A DNA stretch of 64,000 nt, taken from assembly GCA_034401795.1 (NCBI GenBank), contig CM067374.1, positions 92,689,222 through 92,753,221 on the forward strand, read 5' to 3'. The notes under the pieces are model-generated. The model made no database searches. It was not told the origin of the DNA and was given only the letters and a program-made list of their open reading frames with translations. Below, piece after piece: positions 1 to 12,748 of the stretch (position 1 is its first letter; each line of letters starts with the position of its first letter). Position numbers and translations under genes: made by a program. The stretch comes from Chaetoderma sp. LZ-2023a (lineage: Eukaryota > Mollusca > Caudofoveata > Chaetodermatida > Chaetodermatidae).

Positions 1-129
1 CGGTGACGTGTTTTAGACCGAGGCGTCATTTAATCTCGTTATTGGGCTCTAACATACTTTCTCTCGCTCCAAAGTAAGGTTATTGTATTTAAATAGTGCA
101 AAAGATCATAAAATTAATTGAAATTCGTT

Positions 130-278
130 ATCGATCTCAAGTCCTCACAAGACCTTTAAGCCTTAAAGACGGACTAAATTCAGTCATTCATACCATAATT
201 AATTATGACATTATTCTACATGTCACTTAGTTGATTATGACATCAGATTATGGATGGATAAACTGGAAAGGTCCATTG
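130..278 (-). repeat. MITE family A, terminal fragment
   Basis: This is the reverse complement of the left end of the family A repeat, which is complete at 12749-13150. It ends with CTGGAAAGGTCCATTGG and carries the same ATTATGACATCA-type motifs as the other copies. The central hairpin is missing and the inner boundary is approximate. Confidence 0.6.
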
Positions 279-421
279 GATCAATTGCTTCAAGAAAACA
301 TGATCATTCCTAAGAGAAGAGGGGCCCAACTTTATAACTAGAACTCCCCTAATTTTTTTTAGTCTTGTGTGGAGCGGAGGATCACTGTAGATAGTGATCC
401 AACTGGTGTGTGGCATCCGGT

Positions 422-848
422 ATGCACCAAGAATTAGAAGAATGTTATAAAGTTTTTCAATATTGAAAGGACATTTAATTCATCAAGAGATCTGATCTCA
501 ATAAAGCTTTAAAGATTTGTTCCATCCCATCATTGCATCTAGTCTCCATAAAAAACCTCATATTCACATTTTTATTTGCAAATTGCAACTATTATAAGTC
601 TGTCTGTTGATAATGTACGTCTGTCATTCGGTTTGTTTGTGTAATTTTTGACAATTTTGGCTAAGATGCCTATGTCGCAACTATAGCACATTCTCACTTG
701 TGTCCATATGTTTACATGGTTTGACCGTTTATTTTCCACTAAGAATTAGAATGTTAAATTTTTAAATGGAAATTTAATTCATTATGGTTTTTGTTGACTT
801 GTTCTATGGAATCTATACCGTCATTGCATCCAGTCTATATCAAAATGA
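422..848. repeat. Two diverged copies of a ~125-bp AT-rich unit
   Basis: Two stretches (about 422-560 and 728-848) share AAGAATTAGAA, ATTTAATTCAT and CATTGCATC(T/C)AGTCT in the same order and orientation. They are diverged direct copies about 300 bp apart. Nothing coding is visible between 279 and 1000. An (ATTA)n microsatellite occupies about 1003-1043. Confidence 0.45.
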
Positions 849-1074
849 ACATGATTTTCAAATTTGCATTCTTTTACGTAGTTTGTTTTGCATCAATAAT
901 TAGTTAACGGTTAACATTTAAAAAAAATGTCCTAAAGGTTTGACATGCAGGCCTTTACTTCTGATATAGGGATCTGATTAATAGTCACTGGGAATTCACA
1001 TATAATAATAATTATTATTAATTAATTAATTAATTAATTAATAATCTATTTGTAAGTGTAGCTAAGAACCTTAA

Positions 1075-3008
1075 CCTTCCAATCACAAATGATTCAGCTG
1101 AATATCTCTATAAATTGAAGAATGTGGTAGAAAGCAAACTTCCTACTAATGTTGAATTTTCTATCCCTTACATTACTATGAATTTTGTTCTAAAACAACT
1201 AACTACCCTCAATACTAATAAGGCTACAGGGCTTGATAACATAAATGCACACATTCTAAAACTCTCTGCGACAGTTATTGCACCATCATTAACAGAACTA
1301 ATTAACCTAAGCATTAACTTTCAACTTTCCTAGACTGCTGGAAAATGGCAAAAGTTTTCCCATTACATAAGTCTGGCTTAACAACTGATGCAGAGAACTA
1401 TAGACCAATATCCATTCTGCCAGTAGTGTCAAAAATATATGAATGTCATGTTTACGATGCACTTTATGACTACTTTACACAATATGAATTACTGTCTCCC
1501 TGTCAATCAGGTTTTAGGCCAAAACACTTGTGAAACTGCTCTGTTAAATCTCGTAGAACAATGGCGCAAGGCTCTGAATGACAAGCTGATTGTTGGTAAT
1601 GTCATGATTGATCTAACAAAGGCATTTGACCTAGTGAGCCATGACCTTTTACTTAAAAAAGCTGCCATTTATCACCTAAATGATTCTGCAATTAATTGGT
1701 TACGGTCATATCTCATACACCGCAGACAGTGTGTGCCAGTTGGAAATAAGATGTCTGATCCACAGTCCTTATTTCACATCATGAGAACATACTTACCTCC
1801 CTAACACTCTTGATATACTAGTATATCGGCTCTAAGTTCAATAATATTCAGAATTATAAAAAGTTATGTGCCCGTAATGGGCAGGTGGATGTACACAGTC
1901 ATGCACATGTCAGACCCCACCTACTGCGCATGCACATACTGGTACTTCCGTTACTAAATATTTGCTGACATAGAAGCAATTATTCAACTAACCAAAGGAC
2001 CAGGCCTCCATGGGGTGGAGAGGCCGGGATCCTGTTAGGGAGGTAAGTTTATCATCTCACTCGTGAAAAAGAAATTTGGTAAATTTTCTTAGAATCCGGT
2101 GTTCCACAAGGCTCTATTTTAGGTCCCTTATTATTTGTTATATTTATTAATGACTTACCTCTTATTGCTACTAATTACTCGTTAGATATGTATGCAGATG
2201 AAACAACAATCCATACCACCAAGAAAACTATAGATGAACTTGGTGCATCTCTACAAGATGCTATTATGGATGTTGCAGATTGGTGCAATGCGAATAAGAT
2301 GCTTATCAATTGCAAGAAAACAAAATCTTTGTTCATATGTAACAAAGGAAAAATAGAACCAAACCATATCATTTAACTTCAGTTAAACAATGTCGTAGTA
2401 GAACAAGTCACCACCTTCAAACTCTTAGGTGTGACAGTTGACTTTAATTTAAATTGGAAAACACATATAGATAATTTATGTAGGAAGATAGCTACTAGCT
2501 TTTATGTGAAATAATGTTAAATTAATGAACCAAAAATGTCGAATTATGTTTTACAATGCTTATGTCCTTCCACATCTGAATTACTGTGTTTCAGTGTGGG
2601 CTAACTACTCCAAAACTGAATCGGATAGGCTTCTGAAAGCCCCAAAAAAGAGCAGCGAGACTTATTCTCGGTGCGACTAAAGATACACGAAGTTTAGATT
2701 TATTTTGTCAATTAAAATGACTTCCATTTTCGGATATGGCAGATGTTCGCATTGCAACAATGGTGTACAAGTCACTAAATGATCAGGCACCACAGTATCT
2801 AAGAAAAATGTTTACTTATACTTCAGATGTACATAACCACCCACTCAAATGTACCACAAATTCTAACTTATATATGCCAAGATCTAAAACTGATGTTTAT
2901 ACAAGAGGCTTTGTTTGTACTGGTACTAAAATTTGGAACAGCCTACCACATAATATACGAGAGACATGCCCACTAGCTGCCTTTAGGTCGCAACTTCTTC
3001 CCATGTAA
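1075..3008 (+). pseudogene. CR1/Jockey-type LINE reverse transcriptase, broken
   Basis: This is a degraded non-LTR retrotransposon ORF2. In order it shows a pre-RT block (NTNKATGLDNINAHILKLSA), the RT block NYRPISILPVVSKIYE, CQSGFRP, LTKAFDLVSHDLLLKK, then GVPQGSILGPLLFVIFINDL, and the catalytic box as YADET where YADD(T) is expected. A typical C-terminal tail follows (WNSLPHNIRE). Frameshifts near 1340 and 1530 and several stops between 2375 and 2735 break it. A DIRS-type mini-element (1772-2091) splits it exactly between the codons for QSL and ESGVPQG. The catalytic Asp-to-Glu change and the breaks imply it is dead. Clade assignment (CR1/L2/Jockey group) is from motif style only. Confidence 0.85.
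1772..2091 (-). mobile_element. 320-bp DIRS-type mini-element (termini only)
   Basis: It starts TTTCACATCATGAG followed by ATACTTACCTCCCTAAC, and ends GTTAGGGAGGTAAG...CTCGTGAAAAAGAAAT, like the outer ends of the 7-kb DIRS elements. The interior keeps GTGCCCGTAATGGGCAGG, TGCGCATGCACAT and GGAGAGGCCGGGATCC, all recognisable pieces of the right terminal repeat. No coding sequence is present. It interrupts the LINE at CAGTCCTTA/GAATCC with at most a 3-bp TTA repeated. It is probably an internally deleted, non-autonomous relative mobilised by DIRS proteins; that last point is inference. Confidence 0.75.
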
Positions 3009-3009
3009 C

Positions 3010-3690
3010 CATGTAATTACTTAAAATATATCATTCAATTTACTGTCAGCTCTTTTATCTTGTTTAGTTTGCGTAACCTAGAAATTAGGCCAGCCCATTT
3101 CCATGCAAGCTACATAAGAAAGTAACCTGTTATACAGATTTTTTGATGCAATTTTTACGGATGAAAGCTTTTTAAAAAAACCAACGCAACCATACAGAAA
3201 TGCTATTGAATTTTTTGAAAGTGATTTGACTGAAAGCATTTGCCCGGTGGGCATTTTGGATTTTGGTCGATTTTAGGAAATGTCTTTAAAAATCTCTGAA
3301 ACCGCTTGGGGAAGCTTCATCTAGGCCAAGAGGTAAGCCAAGTTTGTTCAAGAGGACTTGATTGTCCAAATGGTTCGGCGACCATCTTGGATGATCTAGT
3401 TTTCCAAAAAACGACTCCTCCAGAACCGCTGAAGGGATCAGGTCAAAATTTGGGCCATTAAAATTTGTTCAAGGGAAAGTGATACATCAAAAAAACATGG
3501 GCGCCGTGGGCCAATCAAAATGTAGTGTGTTTGACGGCCATATTGCACTTGCAAAAATGTCCACAAACTCATTTCAAAGACTGCTAAACCACCCACCAAC
3601 AATTTGGACAAAAATTGATGTTGCGCCAGGTGAGCGACACAGGCCCCTTTGGCCTCTTGTTATTATTATTATTATTATTATTATATAAAA
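3010..3690 (+). repeat. Dispersed repeat with GGCCTCTTGTT(ATT)n end
   Basis: No open frame of note. The 3' part ends CAGGTGAGCGACACAGGCCCCTTTGG-type sequence, then CTTGTTATTATTATT, resembling the 3' ends of abundant short repeats I associate with mollusc genomes. A related ending (GGGTCTCTTGTTGG) closes the tandem array at about 15110. Class unknown; the simple-repeat tail is SINE/LINE-like. Confidence 0.4.
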
Positions 3691-3787
3691 CAATAATCAA
3701 TAAATGCAGTTTATTTAGATAAATTATATAACCTTTAATTTATAATATATGCCTATTTGTTGTGTGTATGTTTTGTGAACTCCTCAG

Positions 3788-3919
3788 CATTTTCGAGCAT
3801 ACTGCCTTTAGACCTATCTGCATTGAAGGATGTTGTGGAGCAGTTAAGAAGGACACCTGTTGGTCTGGATACAATGCTGGGTAAAGTTGTGCCATGGGGT
3901 GCAGCCTATCATCATGCAG
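3788..3919 (+). CDS. POLQ: DNA polymerase theta, helicase exon 1 in window
   Basis: The exon encodes ILPLDLSALKDVVEQLRR through VPWGAAYHHAG, the superfamily 2 helicase segment just before the conserved GLTFxERD block of polymerase theta. The acceptor is AACTCCTCAG, although the exact acceptor is the least certain part. The donor is ATGCAG/GTATCC. The exon ends in phase 1 and joins 6498 to complete the Gly codon of HHAG. In metazoans this domain is an ATP-dependent helicase that strips RPA and supports end annealing in theta-mediated end joining. Earlier exons (Walker A, DEAH box) are not in the window. Confidence 0.88.
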
Positions 3920-4009
3920 GTATCCTAGTCACAAATTACTCTATCTTTTCAAGGCCACTGTGCATATTGCGGATGCTGCTGTCTTTGTCCACAGCATATC
4001 TCTGGAATG

Positions 4010-4470
4010 TATGAAGGTAGAATCAACTAATTTTGCACATACATGTACAATAATATTGGGACTGGCTAGAGAGAGAGAGTTTTAGGTCAAAGGGTCAAAT
4101 ATCTAGGCCACTTAGTACATATTGGAATGCACATTTGTAGTGATAACTTGGGAATGCAATAAGGTGGAACCATCAAATTTGGCACATGCAATCTTATTAT
4201 GGCTCGCTTCAGGTCAAAAGGTCAAAGATGTAAATCACGGGTTTACTAAGTGCGTATTGAAATGTACGTCTGACCATAATTCGGGAATGCAAGACAGTAG
4301 AATCGCCAAATTTGGTACATGATCATACTACATATGGCTGGTTATAGAAAGAGTTCTGAAGTCACACATTTTTTACCATAATTCGGGAGCGCAATAAGGT
4401 AGCTAGACGTAATTTGAGTTTCAGGTCAAAGAGTAAAAGATCTACGGTAGGTCACAGGGTCATTAAATGC
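4010..4470. repeat. Diverged ~150-bp tandem units with AGGTCAAAGGTCA motifs
   Basis: About three diverged units repeat the order GGGAATGCAA(T/G)A, then GGT(A/G)GAA, AAATTTGGCACATG, TTCAGGTCAAA(G/A)GGTCAAA. The short open frames here are incidental. The unit resembles the other GGTCAAGGTCA-bearing arrays at 15170-16169. The function, if any, is unknown. Confidence 0.5.
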
Positions 4471-4671
4471 ATTAGAAAAAATAGAATGTAAAGTTGTGAG
4501 TCAGCACTTCAGAGTGCAGTCTAGTTCCAAGAGACTATTTTTTTTAATTTATGATTAGAATGGCCGAGTTACTGACCCAGTCATTTCAATGGTAACGTTT
4601 AAAAAACAACCTCATGTCTGGCAAATGACCGTTCCTCAAGACCACTACAAAGGCTTTGACTGTCTTGACCA

Positions 4672-4912
4672 TTAACCCTTTAATGACCAAATTTGATTAA
4701 GAAAATTAAAGTATTTTCTTATTGAATGTCCATTTGCAAGCCAAGAGAATACTATTTTTGAAAACTTACCACTGGAATTACTGATTCGGTTATCGAGCCA
4801 GTCATACCAGTGGTAAATTAAAAAAAAATAATGTTCTCTTGGCCTGCACATGAACATTCCTCAACACCACCACAGGGGGCTGTTTTGGCCGGCTTGACCA
4901 TTAAAGTGTTAA
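4672..4912. repeat. MITE family B (TTAA-bounded palindrome)
   Basis: It begins TTAACCCTTTAATG and ends CATTAAAGTGTTAA, with a central imperfect palindrome around ACCACTGGAATTACTGA...CCAGTCATACCAGTGGT. Family B copies recur across the window. The TTAA ends suggest a piggyBac-type origin. Confidence 0.7.
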
Positions 4913-5025
4913 ACCTCACAGACCAGAAGCAACACAGTCTTTATGATGTAAGCAATATCATAAATTGAATACTTTAAAACTGGAAGCTGTTGCATATCTG
5001 AGAAAGTGGCATTTCCAGCATTCAC

Positions 5026-5744
5026 CCTTTAACACTCAAGTCCGACAAAAAATGGCTGAGCGGCGGTCTTCGGTAATGTCCATTTGCAGACAAAGAAAAC
5101 TTTTTGAAAATTTACCACTAAAATGACTGGCTCAATAACCTTGCCAATAGACTGGTTGACTAGTTTATATCCCATTTTTTAGCCCATTTTCGCAGCAATA
5201 TAATAACTAATTTTGAAATTAAATGTGCAAAACCTTGTTGCTGCTTAAGACACAAACAATTTTCTTCAAGTTTAACCTCAATATATTCAAGGTTTCCAAC
5301 ACACTCGCATAGAATTTTCATGTTATGAGTCTATTGGGATTTCACCATAGGCCATAAGTGAAATTGATGTACAATGATATTACAGGCATGAGGTTTATCG
5401 ACCTAGATGGCTTTATTCCCTACTTCATGGATATAATATACTAGCTTACTCTTACATTTGTGCCAGAATAACGTTTCGGATATTGGTTGACATGTCATAC
5501 AATGGCTGCTGCGATGAACTGTGGGAATACATTGAAATTTCACATTACCCCTTTAACACTCATATCAGCCAAACACGGCTTCTGCAGTGGTCTTGAGTAA
5601 TGTCCATTTGCTGACCAAGAGAAGACGACAACCGAGCCAATCATTCCAGTGGTAAAATTTAAAAAATAGTCTTGATCTGCAAATGGACATTTTCTATGAG
5701 AAAATTGAAATTTTCTTGAATAAATTCGAGGGTTAAAGGGTTAA
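5026..5744. repeat. Two further MITE family B copies
   Basis: One truncated copy spans about 5026-5160 (CTTTAACACTCAAGTC at the start, then TGTCCATTTGCAGAC and ACCACTAAAATGACTGG). A second spans about 5545-5744, ending GGTTAAAGGGTTAA. The sequence between them shows nothing I recognise. Confidence 0.55.
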
Positions 5745-6125
5745 ACAGATCGAATATCTTTCTTTGATGAGTTAGCATAGATCTGAAAATAGTGTAGATA
5801 TTATTTATGTATTTCATAATTTATCACCTGAATAGATAGAGTTGACTTATATATTTAATATTCTTAAAGGATAACAAGTCTCATCTCATGATATCTCTAC
5901 AGATGATCTAATAGGCCACTCATAAACTGCATGGAATTTTAAGCTTTTTATCATGCCGTCAAAGAAAGATATTCAGGCTTTAGTAGCTAAATGTTGGTAC
6001 ATTTCTACAGCTTATGATGGCTGGGACACCATGATTTACTTTTCAATCGATCATAAAATAAACCTAGCGTGTCTGCCTCGCTATATGCACTCAGTCATAG
6101 AGGTCCCATCTATAGCTTGACAATG

Positions 6126-6190
6126 TAAGGTAGGCTGTTGAATATAGGCAGCAACATCTTCCAATCAAATTAGTTTCAAAATATTCAACA
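6126..6190. repeat. MITE family A hairpin core
   Basis: GGCTGTTGAATATAGGCAGCAACATC followed by CAAATTAGTTTCAAAATATTCAACA is a shortened version of the central hairpin of family A. Related cores sit at 7605, 8825, 9655, 10950, 34132, 36000 and 41222. Confidence 0.5.
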
Positions 6191-6490
6191 AGATGATAAT
6201 TATATAATAAAGAATGTAATGCATTGGCACTCACATGAAATCACATACTAACGCTAGAGGAGACAAAATGGTGGCGATCACTGTTTAACATTTATGCGAT
6301 ATTACAAAGCAGATAATTATGATACAGATAAGGGAATGTGACAATATGAATGATATGAAATCTTTAAACCATAATCTATCGATGCAATACAACATTTGAG
6401 ATGAGATAACATCCTCTTAAATAATAAACAGATCTTTATCATTTTGCGTATATGATTCATAACGACTAATTAATTGATATTTAACTTTAA

Positions 6491-7000
<510 letters not shown>

Positions 7001-7171
7001 ATCAGCCGATGATTTTCACCTTTAAACCTATTAGATAATCACAACAAATTCTTTAAGCTGTCAAAATTATTCTGTTGAATGTTTAGAAATTAATTTAACT
7101 TTAAGCTGTTTTTCTCTTGGTACTTGGTCTTCCTCGTGAACTGGTGAATAAATCTGTTCTTTAATCCTCAG

Positions 7172-7314
7172 GGGAGAGCATACTGGTATGCAAAGTAAAT
7201 GAGCAGTCTAAAGGTAGTGGTTTGCTTAAAGCTGACTTGCCCCCTGTGAAAAGCTGCCTTATTCGGAATGATGCTGATGAACTCAGTTCCAGCCTTAAAC
7301 GAGCTATTCTGGAG
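7172..7314 (+). CDS. POLQ: DNA polymerase theta, post-helicase exon
   Basis: The exon encodes GESILVCK followed by a variable stretch and PVKSCL, then SLKRAILE, matching the segment after motif VI in polymerase theta that starts the winged-helix part of the helicase. The acceptor is TTTAATCCTCAG and the donor CTGGAG/GTAAAT. The exon is 143 nt, entering in phase 1 and ending in phase 0. The linker between VCK and PVKSC is poorly conserved, as in other animals. Confidence 0.92.
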
Positions 7315-7604
7315 GTAAATAATAAGTCGAGTTTTCAGTATGCTTGATTTTTCAGCTGCTAACATCTTGGCTTGTATCATTCAGTTTTCATTAGAATGGT
7401 AACTTGCATTACTTTCTGAATGGTCTTGATGAATGCTGTTGTTGTTGTTGTTGATGACAGTAACGGCATTTAGCCACATCATGTTCAATGTGTTTGCACC
7501 AGTCTTGCTAACAGTAGCTCTTGTACAATGTACTGCTTGATTTCCACTTCATAGCGGTTAAACATTTAACCCTTGAAACTCCTGTCTCACTCAAGATAAC
7601 TATG

Positions 7605-7708
7605 CAGGAAAGCTGTTGAATATTTTCAACCTAATTTTACTGGAAACCTGTTGCTGCCATTGGCAGCAACAGCTCGAACTCAAATTAGTTTCAAAATATT
7701 CATCAGAA
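7605..7708. repeat. MITE family A hairpin core
   Basis: GCTGTTGAATATTTTCAACC, TGTTGCTGCCATTGGCAGCA and CAAATTAGTTTCAAAATATT form the family A central palindrome. A (GTT)n run lies just upstream (about 7437-7454). Confidence 0.6.
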
Positions 7709-7754
7709 TATTCTCCGCATCGTAGCGAATTTGTCGTTTCTCATCTGTAGTGCT

Positions 7755-7963
7755 TTAACCTGTAGCACTCTGATGTCAGAATTTTAAATTTTCAAATTAA
7801 ATTAAAAGATGAACTGATGTACATTTTTCAACAAATTTGGTGGATGATGTTGCTGTCGTAGACAGCAGCATCATTCACCAAAATTGTTGAAAAATGTGTC
7901 CCAGTTTCTTTGCCATTGACACGGTAAAAGATAGAATATTGACATCGGTGTGTTATGGGTTAA
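7755..7963. repeat. MITE family C (TTAA-bounded hairpin)
   Basis: The element runs from TTAACCTGTAGC to GTTATGGGTTAA. It contains a strong palindrome: TACATTTTTCAACAAATTTG, GTGGATGATGTTGCTGTCG, then the complement ending TTGTTGAAAAATGT. A second copy is at 36852-37051. The TTAA ends and TGATGTCA inner ends suggest a second piggyBac-like MITE family. Confidence 0.65.
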
Positions 7964-8310
7964 TGGTCCGTATCAGGCTAATATCAGGTTTGCATTTCAC
8001 ATCCATGAGTCTGTGTGTTTGTCTGGGCTTCCATTTTATAGATTCAAAATGCCATATGGTGATCCAATTAAGGAAATAGGCCATATGAACCTGATAATGG
8101 TAATCCAGACATTTGTACAATAGATCAACAATCTTTGATTGTAGTCTTGTTGAGTAAGAGGAAAATTCAGAGGGTGTACCTTTAGAGACTAATGTAATGT
8201 ACTTTGACAAGATTTCGCACATAAATGTACGTAGTCAGGTAATGGGTGGAATATGTACATGGTTTATATACACAAGATATACAAGATGTTGGTTGTTATT
8301 CTTATTATAG

Positions 8311-8497
8311 GTGGTTGTGAGTGGTGTGGCTAAGACACCAGAAGATGTGTCTCGGTATGCATCATGTACCTTGCTTGCTGCCAGTGTTCATTCAGAGAAT
8401 GATGCTCAGACAGGTCCACAGTCTGGTGGTATTCAGGCATGCGTGGCTTTCCTAAAGGACAATGAGTTTGTGCACTTGCAGAATGTCAGTGGAAAAG
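8311..8497 (+). CDS. POLQ: DNA polymerase theta, helicase C-terminal exon
   Basis: The protein begins VVVSGVAKTPEDVSRYASCT and continues LLAASVHSE, then GGIQACVAFLKDNEFVHLQ. This fits the winged-helix/ratchet region of the theta helicase (the IVGGVAST...YAACTFLAAS region in vertebrates). The acceptor is TTCTTATTATAG and the donor GGAAAAG/GTAATA; it ends in phase 1. The first-position Val runs where vertebrates have Ile-Val-Gly-Gly are a normal substitution. It joins 9365 to make an Asp-Gly pair. Confidence 0.93.
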
Positions 8498-8824
8498 GTA
8501 ATATGGTTTTCATACTTAGGTCTTATGCCACTGTATTCCAAAATCAAAACCCTGTCTTAATTACGCGGTAACACCTTACAATGACACAATTTCTGTGTCA
8601 CCAATGCGACATAAGTATATCCTTTTCACAGCAATGATGTCAGCATTTCTCTTTACCGATTACTTGCACATCTTATCCTGTTCTTCATGATTGGTCAGTC
8701 TTAGAGAGTGATCCAGTTCTAGCCAAGCCTCGCCTATTTTTAGCCACTGGAGTTCCATCAACCTTTTATGCATGGTGGAATCGATTTGAAACAATGACAC
8801 CCGCATTTAAATTTTAGGGTAACT

Positions 8825-8942
8825 ACAGGTAGGCTGTTGAATATTTTGAAATTAATATGACTGGGTGGGGTTAGGGGTGGGGTGGGGGTGGGAGGGGTTT
8901 GCTCAGCAGCTCCCAGTCAAATTAGTTTCTAAATATTCAAAA
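8825..8942. repeat. MITE family A core with G-rich spacer
   Basis: The arms GGCTGTTGAATATTTTGAAA and TTAGTTTCTAAATATTCAAA flank a G-rich spacer, GGGGTTAGGGGTGGGGTGGG, in place of the usual GCTGCC loop. The G runs could form a quadruplex. Confidence 0.5.
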
Positions 8943-9252
8943 TGTTTATTAAATTGTAAATTCATCAAAGACATACAATTCAAACACTAGTAACAAGGTT
9001 TTTCTAATGGAGCTATATGTCATTATGATTGTGATGTCACGTAGCTAGTGAGATTATTGATTATGATACTTGAGTGACAGATCAAATTCCTCCAGTGTCA
9101 AGAATTATTCATATGCTGTTGGATATGCTGTCATATTCACAATATCTTCATTTGACACAATTACAGTAGTTCCAACTGTTTTCGTATTTTCTTATCTAAA
9201 ATAGCAGATTCCTGTGGTTCAAGTTCCCCCACCCTAGCCCACAATGACCTGT

Positions 9253-9326
9253 ACGATATAATCGAACATCGCGATTATTTTTCCAAAATAATCATGATTA
9301 TGAAAATGGAATAATCGTGCAAGCCT
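9253..9326. repeat. MITE family D fragment
   Basis: ATCGCGATTATTTTTCC and AATAATCGTGCAAGCCT match the right end of the family D repeat that is complete at 11548-11998. Confidence 0.5.
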
Positions 9327-9364
9327 ACGTGTATGTATTTGAAAAATTTTTTGTGTGTATACAG

Positions 9365-9519
9365 ATGGCAGTGAAGTTGAGCATTTTTATCCAACCCAGC
9401 TTGGTGCTGCTGTGCTCGCCTCAGCGCTGTCTCCTGATGAGGGGTTGCATGTGTTTGCAGAGCTACAACGTGCTCGTAGATGTTTCGTATTAGAAAATGA
9501 ACTTCATATCATTTATCAG
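9365..9519 (+). CDS. POLQ: DNA polymerase theta, helicase domain exon
   Basis: The exon encodes DGSEVEHFYPTQLGAAVLAS followed by ALSPDEGLHVFAELQRA and CFVLENELHIIYQ. The TxLGxAxLASxLSPxEGL pattern is diagnostic of the theta helicase domain. The acceptor is GTGTGTATACAG and the donor TATCAG/GTACCA. Phase in is 1 and out is 0. No damage is visible. Confidence 0.95.
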
Positions 9520-9654
9520 GTACCATCTGTAGTTTAATAATAATAGAGGGATCCATTTCTAACTGCTGTATGCTCCACTCATTTCTAGCTAAGTCCACCC
9601 ATCCTTTACATATCTTGGAATCGATTTGAAATGTGAATTCCTAGAATCTAAATC

Positions 9655-9740
9655 TACGGAAACTAATTTGACTGGAGGCTATTACAGCCTATTGCAGCAA
9701 CAGCTCTCTGTCAAGTTAGTTTCCAAATATTCAACAGAAT
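9655..9740. repeat. MITE family A hairpin core
   Basis: GAAACTAATTTGACTGGAGG and its complement CAAGTTAGTTTCCAAATATT flank ATTGCAGCAACAGC. The element is partial. Confidence 0.55.
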
Positions 9741-10290
9741 GCTTATTAAATTGTAAATTCATCAAAGGCATACAATTAAAAACTAATTTTTAGAAAGCTT
9801 TCGACTTCGTGCCAGTCTTATATCCTTTTGATTGTGATGTCAGCTCACAGTTGACATTTGATTATGATGTTAGATACTTGAGTGTGACAGATCGTATCCC
9901 TCCATTATTTAGATGAAGAACATCTGATGCTTAGCTTTCTTACCATTGTTGTACGATGCTCAAAACTATGGCTGGACTGCTAGCCTGCGTCTAGTATCCA
10001 TATAGCAAAGCTTGTACTATTTGCTGATTGACAAGTCTCATGGACCAGTAGCAGCTTGTTATACTAACTTTGACACGGATGCAATGGAAACACTCTTACA
10101 TACACGGATTAAAAATTGATATTCTGCTGGAGCTGCTAAATGATAGGGAACAGACGCAAGAGACTGATTATGAAGAGAATTAATTGTAATGATGGATTTA
10201 TGACATGGTACAAGAAATAATCAAATGTACATTATAATAGTCAGTTAGAATTGTTTGAAATTGTTCAGTCCTATTTTCTTGTTATGTTAG

Positions 10291-10490
10291 GTGACCCCCA
10301 TTTATGCAGCAGACATCGGAGCTAACATTGACTGGTATCGCTTCCTGTGCATGTGGGAATCGCTGTCGGCTGATATGAAACGTGTTGCAGAACTGGTTGG
10401 TGTTGAAGAGTCATTTCTTGCTCGGGCTATCCGAGGAAATGTTACTGCACGTACAACAAAGCTCGCTCGATCACTAGCTATACATCGCAG
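10291..10490 (+). CDS. POLQ: DNA polymerase theta, helicase helical-bundle exon
   Basis: Encodes VTPIY, then IDWYRFLCMWESLSADMKR, VAELVGVEESFLARAIRG and a basic end LAIHRR. IDWYRFxxxWExL and KRVAELVGVEExFLAR are theta-specific signatures of the helicase C-terminal domain. The acceptor is TTGTTATGTTAG and the donor CATCGCAG/GTACTG. It ends in phase 2 and joins 12020 to give Arg-Phe. Confidence 0.96.
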
Positions 10491-10949
10491 GTACTGTTAT
10501 ATACTTTCATTTAATTTTCTTTGTGAAGTTAATGGGCTTTTCCACTGTATCCATCCTTCATATGACATCATAATCAACTATGTGATGTATAGAATGACAT
10601 CACAATCAAACTGGAAAGGTCCATTGCTTGATTCTTGCATCCACTAATCGTCTTCTTTAAATAAATTGTGGTTTCTTTATACAAATATTAAAGTCATCTC
10701 AAACTATCTACTCGGGTGATAAACACCTACTGTCAGATCGATACTCTCATTGAACAATAATTTTTTAACATGAAATTCCAATGTATTCCCGCAGCTTTTC
10801 GAAAACTGCCATTACATGTCATTTCAACCAATGTCCAACACATCGTCATTCTGTGAGCATGTAGAAGGAATCAAGCATTGACAGTGCCTTTACCATTGTG
10901 TATGTACAGTACAACTCAGAAAAAATTTAAAATGTTTCCATAACAAAAT

Positions 10950-11034
10950 GAACTGTTGAATATTTTGAACATAATTTGAACTAAGACAGCAATGTCTTCC
11001 AATCCAATCATATTCAAAATATTCAACAGAAGAT
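10950..11034. repeat. MITE family A hairpin core
   Basis: ACTGTTGAATATTTTGAACA and AATCATATTCAAAATATTCAACAG are the arms, with a shortened loop. A mixed CGCA/TGCA simple repeat lies at about 11280-11345. Confidence 0.5.
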
Positions 11035-11547
11035 TTCTTACTAACTAACATGTTTCTGTTTTGTTTTTGGAAATATGTTAAGTTATTTCCAAGCTGTACT
11101 CTGTAGGTGTGTAGTTAAACCCTGGTTCATGTGCGTCCTCGTTTGCATGTGTCTACATTCATGCTTCCTATTCTATCAAGGAAGGCAGTCCTTGAATTGT
11201 GTTTTCATTTGAAAGGTCTATTCATGTCATTGTCCCCAGTTGTCACCTTTTACTCACTGATATACACTAATGAGCATTCATCACGCACGCCCGCCCACCC
11301 GGCCGCACATGCATGCACGCATGCACACACGTGCATGCATTTGTCTATTCAGTTGTCATGCAGGCAAGAGAGAACTATGGCTTTCCTGATCTGTTTCTCA
11401 CTACTGGCAAATCACACTTTGTATTTACTTATTAAGAGCAAGTGGCATCATTCATCTTTTGGACACAAAAATTAGTGATCTTTATCAGTCTTCCAATATT
11501 ATGAACCAAATATTGGAATCTAGTATCCATTCTGCCAGTGTGATACT

Positions 11548-12748
<1,201 letters not shown>

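Noticed and set aside
1..3787. A further POLQ exon upstream of 3788
   Set aside because: I looked for helicase motifs (Walker A, DEAH, motif IV) in this stretch and saw only LINE and repeat sequence.
11131..11475. 114-codon open frame in the intron before exon 12020
   Set aside because: It covers a CGCA/TGCA simple repeat, has no recognisable domain, and lacks splice-site support.
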